Shown: positions 43,045-53,110, counted from the first letter of the stretch. The stretch is DNA of 64,000 nt from an uncultured Eubacterium sp. (GCA_947089855.1 CAMUML010000012.1:18110-82109); one strand, 5' to 3'. Made by a program: numbers and translations. The notes: generated by a model not told the origin, from the sequence alone.

Positions 43045-43203
43045 TACACCGTAAAATAAATAACTGGCCATCTTGTTTGTCTAAATCTCCGGGAGCACAT
43101 GGCAAAAATCCTCAATGTACCCCGGTACACCTCCGGTTTTTGCCATGCACTCTCGAAGATTTATCCGGCGCAATATAACCAGTTATTTATTTTACGGTGT
43201 ACT
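43043..43203 (+). mobile_element. 161-bp palindromic MITE, copy 2
   Basis: Reverse complement of the element at 34222-34382, nearly base for base. Inverted ends AGTACACCGTAAAATAAATA. Both ends are flanked by CTAG-like bases. It abuts the end of the AraC gene and lies in the gap before the second GH4 gene. Confidence 0.86.
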
Positions 43204-43330
43204 AGTACTCCATCCAGAAAACCAATTTATACAAAAATTGGCCCTCCAGACACAACATCCGGAAGGCCAATTTTATCCTTTGAAAACAATCCCCCACTGG
43301 CTGGGGATCAAGTATCTACTGCCTGGGCGC

Positions 43331-44653
43331 TTACCGGTACATCTTCATATAGTCCCCATGCGCCTCCAGCAGCTCATCGCACATACCCACAATGTCATCC
43401 ATACTAAGCTCTGCCGCCGTATGCGGATCCAGCATCGCTGCCTGGTAAATATATTCTTTCTTCCTGGTTGCAGCGGCTTCTATAGCCAAAAGCTGTACAT
43501 TGATATTGGTCATATTCATAGCCGCAAGCTGTACCGGAAGCCTGCCGACCCTGCAAGGCGCCACACCGCTGCTGTCCACTAGGCATGGCACTTCTACGCA
43601 GGCATCCGCCGGAAGGTTTTCGATACACCCTTTATTGACCACATTTCCGCCGATTTTATAAGGCTGGCCGGTAACAACTGCTTCTATAATATAGGAAGCA
43701 TATTCCTTGCTCCGCTCATGTGTAATTTTCCCATCATTCAAGATGTTATTTTTTTCCTCTTCCCATTTTTCAATCTGCTCGATACACCTTCTTGGATACT
43801 CGTCCAGCGGAATATTGTATTTTTCGATTAAATCCGGGTATTTTGCCTTGATAAAAAGTGGGTTGTATTCCGCATTGTGTTCGCTGGATTCTGTGCAGTA
43901 ATAGCCAAAACGCTTAATATACTCAAAACGTACCATATCGTTGTGTTTTTCTGATGCATTTTTCTCCGCTGCTTTCCTGCGGATTTCCGGATATAGGTCG
44001 TTCCCGTCTTTATCATGCAGTGAAAGGAGCCAGCCCATATGGTTGATGCCTGCGATCGTCTCTACGCGCCCTTCCAGCTTATCTTCCATGCCAAGTTCTT
44101 CCAGCAGCGTTTTGGAGCATACCTGCACACTGTGGCACAGCCCGATGGTCTGGACGTTGGTATAGCGCTGCATATACCCGGTCAGTATGCCCATTGGATT
44201 TGTGTAATTTAAAAACAGTGCATCCGGGCACACTTCTTCCATATCCCTGGCAAACCCTTCCAGCACTGGTATGGTACGCAAGCCGCGCATAATCCCGCCG
44301 ATACCAAGGCTGTCTGCGATTGTCTGGCGCAGGCCATATTTTTTTGGAATTTCAAAATCGGTAATCGTACATGGGTCGTAGCCGCCTACCTGGATGGCAT
44401 TGACTACAAATGAAGCGCCCCTTAACGCCTCTTTCCGGTTTTCTTCCCCTAAATATGCCTTGATGGAAGCACGGCCTTCATTGACATTTCTGTTAATTGC
44501 ATTCAGGATAATTTCCGAATCCGAAAGCCGTTTCGGGTCGATGTCATAAAGCGCAATTTCGCTCCCACAAAGGGCTGGGCTGCACATGCAGTCGCCAAGT
44601 ACATTCCTTGCAAAAACTGTGCTTCCTGCCCCCATAAAAGTAATTTTCACCAT
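43331..44653 (-). CDS. GH4 family alpha-galactosidase/alpha-glucosidase, second copy
   Basis: Same fold and cofactor use as the GH4 gene at 40.4 kb but only distantly similar. Rossmann motif FMGAGSTVFAR, metal site in GLCHSVQ and AGINHMGW, LNYTNPMGILTGYMQRY and VEVPCLVDSSGV. 440 residues. GGAGG is 9 bases before the ATG. It follows an AraC regulator by 81 bases on the same strand, so the two form an operon. A galactoside or a galacturonide/glucoside are possible substrates. Confidence 0.92.
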   Translation of the reverse strand: MVKITFMGAGSTVFARNVLGDCMCSPALCGSEIALYDIDPKRLSDSEIILNAINRNVNEGRASIKAYLGEENRKEALRGASFVVNAIQVGGYDPCTITDFEIPKKYGLRQTIADSLGIGGIMRGLRTIPVLEGFARDMEEVCPDALFLNYTNPMGILTGYMQRYTNVQTIGLCHSVQVCSKTLLEELGMEDKLEGRVETIAGINHMGWLLSLHDKDGNDLYPEIRRKAAEKNASEKHNDMVRFEYIKRFGYYCTESSEHNAEYNPLFIKAKYPDLIEKYNIPLDEYPRRCIEQIEKWEEEKNNILNDGKITHERSKEYASYIIEAVVTGQPYKIGGNVVNKGCIENLPADACVEVPCLVDSSGVAPCRVGRLPVQLAAMNMTNINVQLLAIEAAATRKKEYIYQAAMLDPHTAAELSMDDIVGMCDELLEAHGDYMKMYR

Positions 44654-44734
44654 ATGCGTTTTCCTCCGTTTTTCTAATGTTTAACTTTCCTTTTTCTAAT
44701 CCGTCTGATTTGGCTGTATGCAGCTTTTCCTGAT

Positions 44735-45643
44735 TTAGCGTATCCTCCTGCGGTAATCCCCTTTTTTGGATTTAACTACCAGTTCATGTTCCACTCCCCG
44801 GTAAGCCTTTGGGCTCATCCCAAAATGCTGTTTAAAAATCTTGGAAAAAGCTAGCTGGTCGGAATATCCAACCGCATTTGCAATTACGTTAATCTGCATA
44901 TCTGTTTTTTCCAGCAGCGACCGTGCTTTTTCCATACGCAGGTTCACCAGATATTCCTGCGGGGAACAGCCCATTGTCTTTTTAAAACTGCTGGTCAGGT
45001 AGCTGCGGTTAACACCGATATAATCGGCCAGTTCATTGATCTTTATCTTTTTATCATAGTTGCTCGCGATGTATTCCACCGCATATTTTACATAGACAGA
45101 CCCTGGATATGGATGCATAGCAGCCCCTACGGAATTGCCCCTGTAATCTTTGATCAATTCTGAAAAAAACAGCATCAGAAAACCATTCCTGCGCAGCTCG
45201 TCCGAAAAAGAAAGCTGCCGCGACTCCAGCATTTCATCAATATAATCATTTAGTACCTTAATGCATCCTACTTTCCGCACGGGCATCCGCATCGAAAAAC
45301 CTGCGCTGTTTGCGCATTCGTCTGCTTTTAGGCCAGTGAATCCAATCCACATATAAGACCAAGGGTCTTCCAGGTCCGCTTCATACCACGCCTCAGTATT
45401 GGGCTGGATCATAAAGGCATCCCCAGGCCCTAAATGGTAAACCTTTCCATTTACTTCAAATGTCCCTTTTCCCTCCCTGACAAAATGCAGGATATAGGAG
45501 GCCCTTAAATTCGGCCCATACCGGTGGCCTGGCTCGCAATATTCCCATCCGCAGTAAATTAGGCATATATCTACGGATTCCTTCTGAAGATCTTCCAGAC
45601 ATTTATATTTTGCCGAGCTGGTATATCCTGATACCTGCTTCAT
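44735..45643 (-). CDS. AraC-family regulator with cupin domain
   Basis: Sugar-responsive activator: cupin domain (about residues 30-110, YILHFVREGKGTFEVNGK) and C-terminal double helix-turn-helix (KINELADYIGVNRSYLTS, INVIANAVGYSDQLAFSK). Typical closing motif GMSPKAYRG. 302 residues. A run of ten G (45656-45647) serves as ribosome site 3-4 bases before the ATG, which is unusual. It is upstream of the second GH4 gene and 220 bp after the GH36 gene, and probably controls the locus. Confidence 0.91.
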   Translation of the reverse strand: MKQVSGYTSSAKYKCLEDLQKESVDICLIYCGWEYCEPGHRYGPNLRASYILHFVREGKGTFEVNGKVYHLGPGDAFMIQPNTEAWYEADLEDPWSYMWIGFTGLKADECANSAGFSMRMPVRKVGCIKVLNDYIDEMLESRQLSFSDELRRNGFLMLFFSELIKDYRGNSVGAAMHPYPGSVYVKYAVEYIASNYDKKIKINELADYIGVNRSYLTSSFKKTMGCSPQEYLVNLRMEKARSLLEKTDMQINVIANAVGYSDQLAFSKIFKQHFGMSPKAYRGVEHELVVKSKKGDYRRRIR

Positions 45644-45789
45644 CTACCCCCCCCCCTTTCTGAAACGGCTTTTTTCCATACTACCCGCCAGCCCGCAAAT
45701 TTTATGTCAAAATTGAAACGTTCCACCATTCCCAGTTCCGATACTAGGGCAATCCAACAACAGCCCCCTGTAGTCCATAGCCTTAAGTA

Positions 45790-45839
45790 TGCCAGACGCC
45801 GGATGCCTGGCTAAAAGCCCCGGCATTCGGCGTTTGGCA
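45790..45839. terminator. Large hairpin after the GH36 gene
   Basis: TGCCAGACGCCGGATGCC pairs with GGCATTCGGCGTTTGGCA (two mismatches). It is 30 bases past the GH36 stop. No T-run on the minus strand, so function as a terminator is uncertain. Confidence 0.45.
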
Positions 45840-45868
45840 AAAATGTATGCTTCTATATCCTATCCCTT

Positions 45869-48160
45869 TTAATCTGCCACTTTCTTTATCGTATAAAGCA
45901 GTGACGCAAAGTCTCCTCCTTTTTTCGTAAGTTCCTTCCGGTCAATCGGGATACCTGCATACATCAACTCTGAGCCATAAGCCCTGTATACTTGGAACGC
46001 CTCTTCATCTTCCTGTATCCCATAAACTTCCGCCAGCTTTTCATCCAGTACCAGCGACGGCTTCATATTGCAGCTTACTTCATACAAAGTATCTGCACAC
46101 AGCCCCTGCAGCCGCAAACGCAGCCAGGAACCATTGACCTTATTCATCTTTTGGTAAAATGCTGCGATTGCTTCGGATTTATCCTGTGAAACAACCATCC
46201 ATGCAGTTTCATTCCCTTCAAATGGACTCAGCAGGCGGTAAAAATCGCCTTCCATCTGAATCAGCTGCCGGTGTGCCTTCATAAATGCAACCTGGCTTTT
46301 TACCTGTTCCAATTCCCCTTCGCTTAACAGGTTTAAATCCAGCTCGTAGCCAAACGTACCAAAATATGCCACATTAGCACGGCTTTCCAATGGCGTCGTC
46401 CGCTGGAGCTGGTGGTTTGGTACCGCAGACACATGGGAACCCATGCTTACAAGCGGGTATACGTAAGACGTACCATACTGGATCTTTGTCCTTTCGGATG
46501 CATCCGTATCATCGCTTGTCCATGCCTGCGGTGCGAAATAAAGCATCGCCGGGTCAAACCTCGCCCCGCCGCTTGCGCAGGATTCAAATAAAATATCCGG
46601 AAATTCCGTGGTCAGCCTGGTATACAGATCGTAAACGCCTAAAATATACCGGTGCATCACCATCCCCTGCTCTGACGGCTTTGCGCTCCTGCTGTATGGC
46701 TCCGACATATAGCGGTTCATATCCCATTTAATATAGGAAATCGAAGCCTCCCGTATTACTTTGGAAATCATCCCATAGATATGATCTACCACTTCTTTTC
46801 TGGAAAAATCCAATACATGCTGGTGCCTAGCATGGGATTCAAAACGGTCTGGCACGCCGATAATCCAGTCCGGGTGTGCGCGGTATAGATCGCTGTCTTT
46901 ATTGACCATTTCCAGCTCAACCCATAAGCCGAACTTTAAGCCCGTTTCTTCCACTTTTTTAGAAAGCCCGGTAATCCCGTCCGGAAGCTTGTCCGTATTT
47001 ACAAACCAGTCGCCTAACCCGTGGTAATCATCGTTCCTGGTGCCAAACCAGCCGTCGTCCAGTACAAACAGCTCCACGCCTACTTCTTTTGCCTTTTTCG
47101 CGATTGTCAGTATTTTTTCTTCCGTAAAATCAAAATAAGTAGCTTCCCAGTTATTTAAAAGGATCGGACGAACCTCATCCCTCCATTTGCCCCTCATCAG
47201 GCGGGTGCGGTACAAGCGGTGGTATGCCTGGCTCATTTTGTTCAAGCCACCGTCACTGTATACCATAACTACTTCCGGCGTCTGGAATACTTCGCCCTGT
47301 TTTAACTCCCAGGCAAACCCTTCTGGATGGATCCCCATTGTAACCCTTGTCATATCAAATGTAGACACTTCCGTTTGAGCCAGGAAATTGCCGCTGTATA
47401 CAAAACTAAACCCATATACTTCCCCCTGGCTTTCCGTTGTATGCGGCCGCTTCAAAGCAAGGAATGGATTATGGTCAGTGCTGCTGCCTGTACCGCACAT
47501 GCTTTGGATAGACTGGATGCCCATCTCCAGCTTCCTGTTTTTCACATAGCGTTCCCTAGCCCATGCACCTGCCAGATGCACCATTTCAAAATCCATATCG
47601 TTAAATTCTACGCTGGCGCTCAATGCCCGTTCCAGGACAACTGTCTGCGGGCCTTTCTGTTCAAAGCGGGCATGCCTGGTAATCACCGGGAAATCCGCAT
47701 AAACGGTATATGACAGCACCAGGTCTGTACCAGCCACTTCATCGTGCAGCCTGACCTCCAGGGAATCTGCTTCTGAATCGGATTCTACATAGGTTGCCGG
47801 AAGCGGCAGTATGTCCTTTTTTCCTTTATAAATGGTATGGGAGGCATATGTATAATTTACGATCCTGCTTCCGTTTTCCTGTAATACGGTAAAGGCAGGG
47901 CTCCTATAATCGCCAGTTCCATAAGACGGATACTCCTGTTTTGTATACTGCATCGATAACAGGCTTGGTTCCGGCATACAGACTGACATCAGGGACCGCA
48001 TCGTTTCCTCATGCAGATACAAAAAATCCGCCTTATCTTTTAACGCTTTCCCGTAATACAGGTGCTCCATCTGCCCGTTTTCCATAATCCGCATAATATA
48101 GCTGACATCCTGATTAAATAAATGAAAAACCTTTGTTGATTCGTGAAATACTACTGCCAT
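45869..48160 (-). CDS. GH36 family alpha-galactosidase
   Basis: Hydrolyses terminal alpha-1,6-galactose from raffinose, stachyose and melibiose. N-terminal beta-supersandwich, then the barrel with the nucleophile in YIKWDMNRYMSEP and the acid/base aspartate in TSDDTDASERTKIQYG. ESCASGGARFDPAML and FVLDDGWFG are further marks. About 763 residues from the ATG at 48160 (GGAGGG 7 bases before); a frame start 13 codons earlier lacks a ribosome site. No signal peptide, so sugars are imported first, presumably by the ABC system just upstream. Confidence 0.95.
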   Translation of the reverse strand: MAVVFHESTKVFHLFNQDVSYIMRIMENGQMEHLYYGKALKDKADFLYLHEETMRSLMSVCMPEPSLLSMQYTKQEYPSYGTGDYRSPAFTVLQENGSRIVNYTYASHTIYKGKKDILPLPATYVESDSEADSLEVRLHDEVAGTDLVLSYTVYADFPVITRHARFEQKGPQTVVLERALSASVEFNDMDFEMVHLAGAWARERYVKNRKLEMGIQSIQSMCGTGSSTDHNPFLALKRPHTTESQGEVYGFSFVYSGNFLAQTEVSTFDMTRVTMGIHPEGFAWELKQGEVFQTPEVVMVYSDGGLNKMSQAYHRLYRTRLMRGKWRDEVRPILLNNWEATYFDFTEEKILTIAKKAKEVGVELFVLDDGWFGTRNDDYHGLGDWFVNTDKLPDGITGLSKKVEETGLKFGLWVELEMVNKDSDLYRAHPDWIIGVPDRFESHARHQHVLDFSRKEVVDHIYGMISKVIREASISYIKWDMNRYMSEPYSRSAKPSEQGMVMHRYILGVYDLYTRLTTEFPDILFESCASGGARFDPAMLYFAPQAWTSDDTDASERTKIQYGTSYVYPLVSMGSHVSAVPNHQLQRTTPLESRANVAYFGTFGYELDLNLLSEGELEQVKSQVAFMKAHRQLIQMEGDFYRLLSPFEGNETAWMVVSQDKSEAIAAFYQKMNKVNGSWLRLRLQGLCADTLYEVSCNMKPSLVLDEKLAEVYGIQEDEEAFQVYRAYGSELMYAGIPIDRKELTKKGGDFASLLYTIKKVAD

Positions 48161-48207
48161 ATGCGTCCCTCCATTATCTGTTTCACTGTTTTGCTTCACA
48201 ATGTTAT

Positions 48208-48235
48208 ATTATATGATTGCGGAATTTTTTACCAA
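48208..48235 (-). promoter_or_regulatory. Predicted promoter of the GH36 gene
   Basis: TTGGTA (48235-48230), 16 bases, TATAAT (48213-48208) on the minus strand. The weak -35 fits an activator-dependent promoter. So the GH36 gene can be transcribed apart from the ABC operon. Confidence 0.5.
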
Positions 48236-48448
48236 AATAATAAAACAAAAAAGGCAGCTTTTTCATATGAAAGACGATTATCCCGCTGCAAAATTCCAAA
48301 ACAAGCCGTTCAGGCATAAAAATTCCTGCGCAAATGTACGGCCCGATAATCTAACCGGAATAAATCGAAGCTGCCTCCTGTGTTTCTATGACCAGGGCTG
48401 TAGTAGAACAACAGCCCTGTTTTGTTATGATCTTAAATTTTTTAATAA

Positions 48449-49291
48449 TTACAGCTTGCCGCCGGATGTTGCAATACCTTCGATAAACTGTTTCTGGAAA
48501 ATTACGTAAAGCACAATCATTGGGATACATGCAAGCAGGGAAGCCGCCATTAACTGCGGGAAGTCAGATACATACTGCCCCTGCATTTTTGCAAGTGCGG
48601 ATGAAAGCACCAGCATATCCTTGTCTGTATTTACGATCATTGGCCACATCAGGTCTTTAAATGCGAACACGGCGGTGAAGATGCCAAGCGCTACCATGCT
48701 CGACCTTGTTAAAGGCATCATAATAAATAAGAAGGTCTGGCCAATATTACATCCATCCAAACGTGCTGCTTCTTCCAGGTCATTTGGAAGGCCCATATAC
48801 CCCTGCCGGAGCAGGAACGTACCAAATGCGGTAACCACACCTGGGAATACCAATGCAAATATTGTATTGAGCATATTCATCCCGCTGACCATTAAGTACT
48901 GCGGAATAATAAAGATCTGTGCCGGAACCATCATCTGGAACATAACCAGGCCAAAGCCAAGGCCCCTGCCCCTAAAATGCAGGCGTCCAAGCGCATATCC
49001 TGCCATTGTCGCTGTCAATACCGCACAAACAACACGGAAAAAGATCAACAGCAATGTATTTTTGTACAGCAACAGGAAGTTCATATTATTAATAACTTCT
49101 GTAAAAGAATCTGTCCGCCATACTTTTGGCAAAATAACAAACGGATCTACCGATGTTGCTTCCGTAACGGACTTAAATGCTGTCAGCACCATCCACAAAA
49201 AAGGTACAAGCATTGTTATAGAGATTAAAATCAAAACCACATGGATTACGATAGTCGTAATCCTTCTATTTCTTTCCATACTGCTATCCAT
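48449..49291 (-). CDS. Sugar ABC transporter permease, MalG type
   Basis: Inner-membrane subunit of a CUT1 carbohydrate importer. Six predicted helices, with the EAA loop EEAARLDGCNIGQTF that docks the ATPase. 280 residues. AGGGGG is 8 bases before the ATG. Third gene of the binding protein-MalF-MalG operon. No ATPase gene is present, so a shared MsmK/UgpC-type ATPase from elsewhere must energise it. Confidence 0.94.
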   Translation of the reverse strand: MDSSMERNRRITTIVIHVVLILISITMLVPFLWMVLTAFKSVTEATSVDPFVILPKVWRTDSFTEVINNMNFLLLYKNTLLLIFFRVVCAVLTATMAGYALGRLHFRGRGLGFGLVMFQMMVPAQIFIIPQYLMVSGMNMLNTIFALVFPGVVTAFGTFLLRQGYMGLPNDLEEAARLDGCNIGQTFLFIMMPLTRSSMVALGIFTAVFAFKDLMWPMIVNTDKDMLVLSSALAKMQGQYVSDFPQLMAASLLACIPMIVLYVIFQKQFIEGIATSGGKL

Positions 49292-49307
49292 TATGCTTCC
49301 CCCTTTC

Positions 49308-50195
49308 TTAGTTGTAGAATACCCACTTCTTCTGGCCGACGTTCTGTATTACTGTAATAAGCAATGTTAAAAGCAGCAATACTACGACGATCGTAGAACC
49401 GTAACCCATGTTCTTGTTTACAAATGAATATTTGTAGAACAGGTATACCAGTGACTGTGTTTTTTGAAGAGCTGGGTTCGTAACACTCATTACCATATAG
49501 ATTAAATCGAATACCTGGAGGGCACCGATCACACGGGTAATAAGTACAAAGAAAATTGTCGGTGAAAGCAATGGTATTGTGATTTTGAAAAAGCATGAAA
49601 TACCAGTTGCGCCGTCAATAGAAGCTGCTTCATAATAATCATGCGGGATTTCCTGAAGCCCTGCCAGAAACAGCACCATGTTATAACCAATAATGGACCA
49701 GATACCAATAACTGCAATTGCATAAATTGCAATTTTCGGATCAGAAACCCATTTTACATTTAAACCAAATACATTATTGATAAGGCCAAAATCAGAGTTA
49801 TACAGCCATCTCCAAACCATAGCTACCGCTGCCGGAGCCGCTACCATCGGCAGGAAAATAATGGTCCTGTAAACCGAACGCCCTTTCATCTTCCTGTTCA
49901 AAAGGACTGCCAGGACCAGGGAGATAATAATGGAAAAAGGCACTTCCACAATCGCATATTTCAATGTATTCGCCAGCGACTGCCAAACCTCCGCGTCGGA
50001 AAATACATTCATATAGTTTGTCAGCCCTACGAAGATATTCCCTTTTCCAAAATCCCCTGTCTTAAAAAAGCTCTGGTAAATTGTTTGAAAAATCGGATAA
50101 ATATTAAGAACAAGCAGGCCAATCGTTGTTGGAAGAATGAAAATCCAACCCCATATCAGTTCGCTTTTCTCACGGCTGGTCATTTTTTTACTCAA
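49308..50195 (-). CDS. Sugar ABC transporter permease, MalF type
   Basis: CUT1 importer subunit. The first helix is about residues 15-37 (IFILPTTIGLLVLNIYP), six in all, with the EAA motif in EAASIDGATGIS. The start is unclear: GTG at 50204, TTG at 50195 and ATG at 50183 are in frame. TTG is preferred because AAGGAG lies 8 bases before it. About 295 residues. It ends 16 bases before the MalG-type gene. Confidence 0.93.
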   Translation of the reverse strand: MSKKMTSREKSELIWGWIFILPTTIGLLVLNIYPIFQTIYQSFFKTGDFGKGNIFVGLTNYMNVFSDAEVWQSLANTLKYAIVEVPFSIIISLVLAVLLNRKMKGRSVYRTIIFLPMVAAPAAVAMVWRWLYNSDFGLINNVFGLNVKWVSDPKIAIYAIAVIGIWSIIGYNMVLFLAGLQEIPHDYYEAASIDGATGISCFFKITIPLLSPTIFFVLITRVIGALQVFDLIYMVMSVTNPALQKTQSLVYLFYKYSFVNKNMGYGSTIVVVLLLLTLLITVIQNVGQKKWVFYN

Positions 50196-50255
50196 ACTCC
50201 TCACTCCTTCCTTAACACAAGCAGATTCTTGCGAACCTGCCTGTGCGATCGTTAT

Positions 50256-51620
50256 TTACTGTTGTTCTTCTGCAAGGCTTGCATTCATTTCTTCTGCCAT
50301 CTGCTTGCAGGCATCTTCCATCTTCATCTCGCCGGTATAAACTTTCAGCATAGTTGCTTTGTTTGCGTCTTCCCAAGTAACGGTAGAACGGGAGCAAGGA
50401 CGGATTACCATGTCGTCCATCATGTTTAAGTATGCCTGAAGGTTAAAATCAGCAGATTTTGCCCAAGCATCCGAAGTTCCATTATAAGCGGACATCGTTA
50501 CGCCCAGTTCCGCCTGTTTTTTCTGTGCTTCTTCGCTGCCAAGGTATTCGATCAGCTTCCATGCTGCGTCTGTATTGCTGCCGTTTGCTGATGCTGCCCA
50601 GCCAAGGCCGTTATATGTAGAAGCCCTTCTTCCTGTCGTAGCACTCTTTGGAAGTTCTACACAGTCACAGTTTTCTGCTGTATATTCATTGTCGCGGAAT
50701 GCAGCAATCATCCAGGAACCCTGCATAGCCATAGCAACTTTGCCGGACTGTAACAGGACATCTTCGCCGTTTTCTGCCATTGTCTCAGCAGGCGGGATCA
50801 GGCCTTCGTTGATCCATGTCTCCAAAAGCTTCATAGCTTCGATCGTTTCTGGTTTATCCCAGCCGGATTCAGTCTTTTCGTCATTGATGACATAGCTGTT
50901 GTTGTCAAAGATAAAGTTATAGTAGCCAGCCTGGTTGTTGTCGTTCTTCATAACCATGCCGTACTGGCTTCCATCCTCTTTCGTCAGCTTACGCGCTGCT
51001 TCTGTCAGGTCATCCCATGTCCAGTCAGCGGTTGGATAATCCAGTTTTGCTTCGTCAAACATTTTTTTATTGTACCACAATGCAATCGTATCTACGTCCT
51101 TTGGAACAGCATAGTGTTTGTCGTCATGTGTGTACAGCCCCCATATATCTTCCGGATAATTCTCAATTTTGATCTTATCGCTGGCTGCGATCTTATCGGT
51201 CAGGTCAAGGAGCATATCGTTGGACATATAGCGTTCGGATTCATTGGAATGCATCCAGAATACATCTGGCAGGGAACCGCCCTGTGCGCCTGCTTCCAGC
51301 ATCGTCCAGTACTGGTCCCATGCAACAACAGACAATTTTACTTTAATCCCAGTTTCCGCGGTAAAATCTTCCATGATCTGGCTAAGGCCTGGTTCCTGGT
51401 TATTGTCCCAGATGGATACGGAAAGTTCACCGCCAGCACTGGATCCGGAATCGCCGCCTTCTTCATTTCCTTCATTTCCGCTGCCAGCATTTGAATCTTC
51501 ATTGCCGGAATCGCCGCCTGACGAACCTTTGGAATCACCGCTGTCGCCACATGCTGCCAGAGAAAATGCCATCACTGCTGCCAAACCCAATGCTGCTAAT
51601 TTTTTTGCCCTCGTTCTCAT
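50256..51620 (-). CDS. Sugar ABC transporter substrate-binding lipoprotein
   Basis: Family 1 extracellular binding protein, tethered by lipid. The lipobox LAAC puts the cysteine at residue 24, followed by a long Gly/Ser/Asp/Asn/Glu-rich linker (about 25-70). The binding domain follows (WDQYWTMLEAGAQGGSLPD, YAVPKDVDTIALWYNKK). 454 residues. AAGGGG precedes the ATG. First gene of the importer operon beside GH36 and GH4 genes, so raffinose-family oligosaccharides or melibiose are the likely ligands. Upstream, TATAAT near 51880 without a good -35 suggests a regulated promoter. Confidence 0.94.
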   Translation of the reverse strand: MRTRAKKLAALGLAAVMAFSLAACGDSGDSKGSSGGDSGNEDSNAGSGNEGNEEGGDSGSSAGGELSVSIWDNNQEPGLSQIMEDFTAETGIKVKLSVVAWDQYWTMLEAGAQGGSLPDVFWMHSNESERYMSNDMLLDLTDKIAASDKIKIENYPEDIWGLYTHDDKHYAVPKDVDTIALWYNKKMFDEAKLDYPTADWTWDDLTEAARKLTKEDGSQYGMVMKNDNNQAGYYNFIFDNNSYVINDEKTESGWDKPETIEAMKLLETWINEGLIPPAETMAENGEDVLLQSGKVAMAMQGSWMIAAFRDNEYTAENCDCVELPKSATTGRRASTYNGLGWAASANGSNTDAAWKLIEYLGSEEAQKKQAELGVTMSAYNGTSDAWAKSADFNLQAYLNMMDDMVIRPCSRSTVTWEDANKATMLKVYTGEMKMEDACKQMAEEMNASLAEEQQ

Positions 51621-52444
51621 ATTTTATTCCCCTTTACTTTTTTTGATGCCTGGCGGCACCATTTTCTTTCATCCATATTAAATTGTACCTGCACTTCTTC
51701 CATAAACCCTGCCGAAGCTGCCAGGCTGGCATACGGCAATGATTGCTGCACTCACGGCAAACTACCGCCCGCCGTAATGCTGCATTTAACATGCCGCAGC
51801 TAAATAAATCAAAAAATAAAAAACAAAAGAATTCAGACCGCGCGCTCAGTCTTTCAACTTGGAATTAATTATATCATGTATGTCATAATGTTAAATGGAA
51901 TAGTGTGATTTTTTTATGGTAAAATGTTATGTTTGTTCGTAGGAACGATACTTTTTATGTGCATTTTGACTAGATATTTCGGTTTTTTATAAAATTTCCC
52001 TAAAATGTTTCCCACTCCGCCCGGAAAACTTGACGATAAAGTTCTTCTTTTTCCCAAAGTTTTCGACATATTTTCTTATAATAATACTATGCTAGCTATT
52101 ATTTTTCCATATTTCTTTTCGGGCACTGATTTTCCTAAACCGGTTTTTTCGGCATTTCCCCTTACTTTTTCCGTATTTTCCGGCATTTTTACAACGTTTT
52201 GCTGATATTGCGCGATCTACTGCACCGCCCGTATACGCCCCGCAAAAACAATGGCGGCCCATACATTTCATTTTACATTTTCCCTCTTTCATGTTATACT
52301 CACGAACAAAGAAATGTCCCATGAGCCGCCGACAGCAGAAGATTTTTGCCTACCCGTATAGAAATATGGCGCCCAGGAGTATTGCTGCACAAAAAATACC
52401 GGCGAATACTGCCGGCAAAAAACTACAGAAAGGAACCTGCACCT
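51621..52444. other. Intergenic region between the importer and the YesL-like gene
   Basis: About 820 bp between divergent genes. 51840-51960 is AT-rich and probably carries the importer promoter. 52000-52200 is very T-rich. A good rightward promoter lies at 52273-52301. No coding sequence was recognised. Confidence 0.5.
52273..52301 (+). promoter_or_regulatory. Predicted promoter of the YesL-like gene
   Basis: TTTACA (52273-52278), 17 bases, TATACT (52296-52301). Leader of about 140 bases. Confidence 0.6.
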
Positions 52445-53110
52445 ATGAATTTAATGAATGAAGACAACGTCGTTTCCATCTGGCTAAACACGATTGGCGA
52501 TATTGTCATTGCCAACTTGCTATTTGCCGTCTGCTGCCTGCCAATTGTAACCATCGGCCCGGCACTTTGCGCACTGCACCATTGTATGCTGCGGACTGTC
52601 AAAGGCAATAACAACGGGACGGTAAAAACATTTTTCCGGGCTTTGCGCGAAAATTTTTTCCAGTCGCTGCTTATCTGGCTGGGGATTTTGGCCGTCATTG
52701 CTATCCTGCTGGTAAACATCCGCTTCCTGCGCCAGATGCCGGAAACCATGTTCCGCACAGTGCTGCTTTACCTGTCTTATGCACTGGGCGTTTTGACTGC
52801 GATTGTATTTTTGTATATCTTCGCGGTTATAGCAGCGTTTGCAGGGCCAATCAAACACCATTTTAAAAACTCCATCCTATTTGCTTTTATGCATTTTCCA
52901 TCCACTATGCTGATCGCCCTGGTTTCCCTGCTGCCAATGTACATGACCTACCAGGACCTGGAATTATTCCCAATGTATGCCTTTTGCTGGGCATCGTTTG
53001 GTTTTGGCCTGACCGCTTATATTGACGCACTTATGTTCTACCGGATGTTCCGCCCATATCTGGAAAAAGCCAACGGCGAAAGCAGCCAGGAGCAGAAAAG
53101 CCCTGTCTGA
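52445..53110 (+). CDS. YesL/DUF624 family membrane protein
   Basis: Five to six predicted membrane helices. The N-terminal NTIGDIVIANLLFAVCCLPI and central GPALCALHHCMLR are typical of DUF624. These proteins usually sit beside CUT1 sugar importers in Firmicutes, as here, but have no proven function. The ATG at 52445 (AAAGGA before it) is preferred to the frame start 33 codons earlier, giving 221 residues. It converges on the ABC-2 permease gene with a 45-bp gap. Confidence 0.85.
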   Translation: MNLMNEDNVVSIWLNTIGDIVIANLLFAVCCLPIVTIGPALCALHHCMLRTVKGNNNGTVKTFFRALRENFFQSLLIWLGILAVIAILLVNIRFLRQMPETMFRTVLLYLSYALGVLTAIVFLYIFAVIAAFAGPIKHHFKNSILFAFMHFPSTMLIALVSLLPMYMTYQDLELFPMYAFCWASFGFGLTAYIDALMFYRMFRPYLEKANGESSQEQKSPV

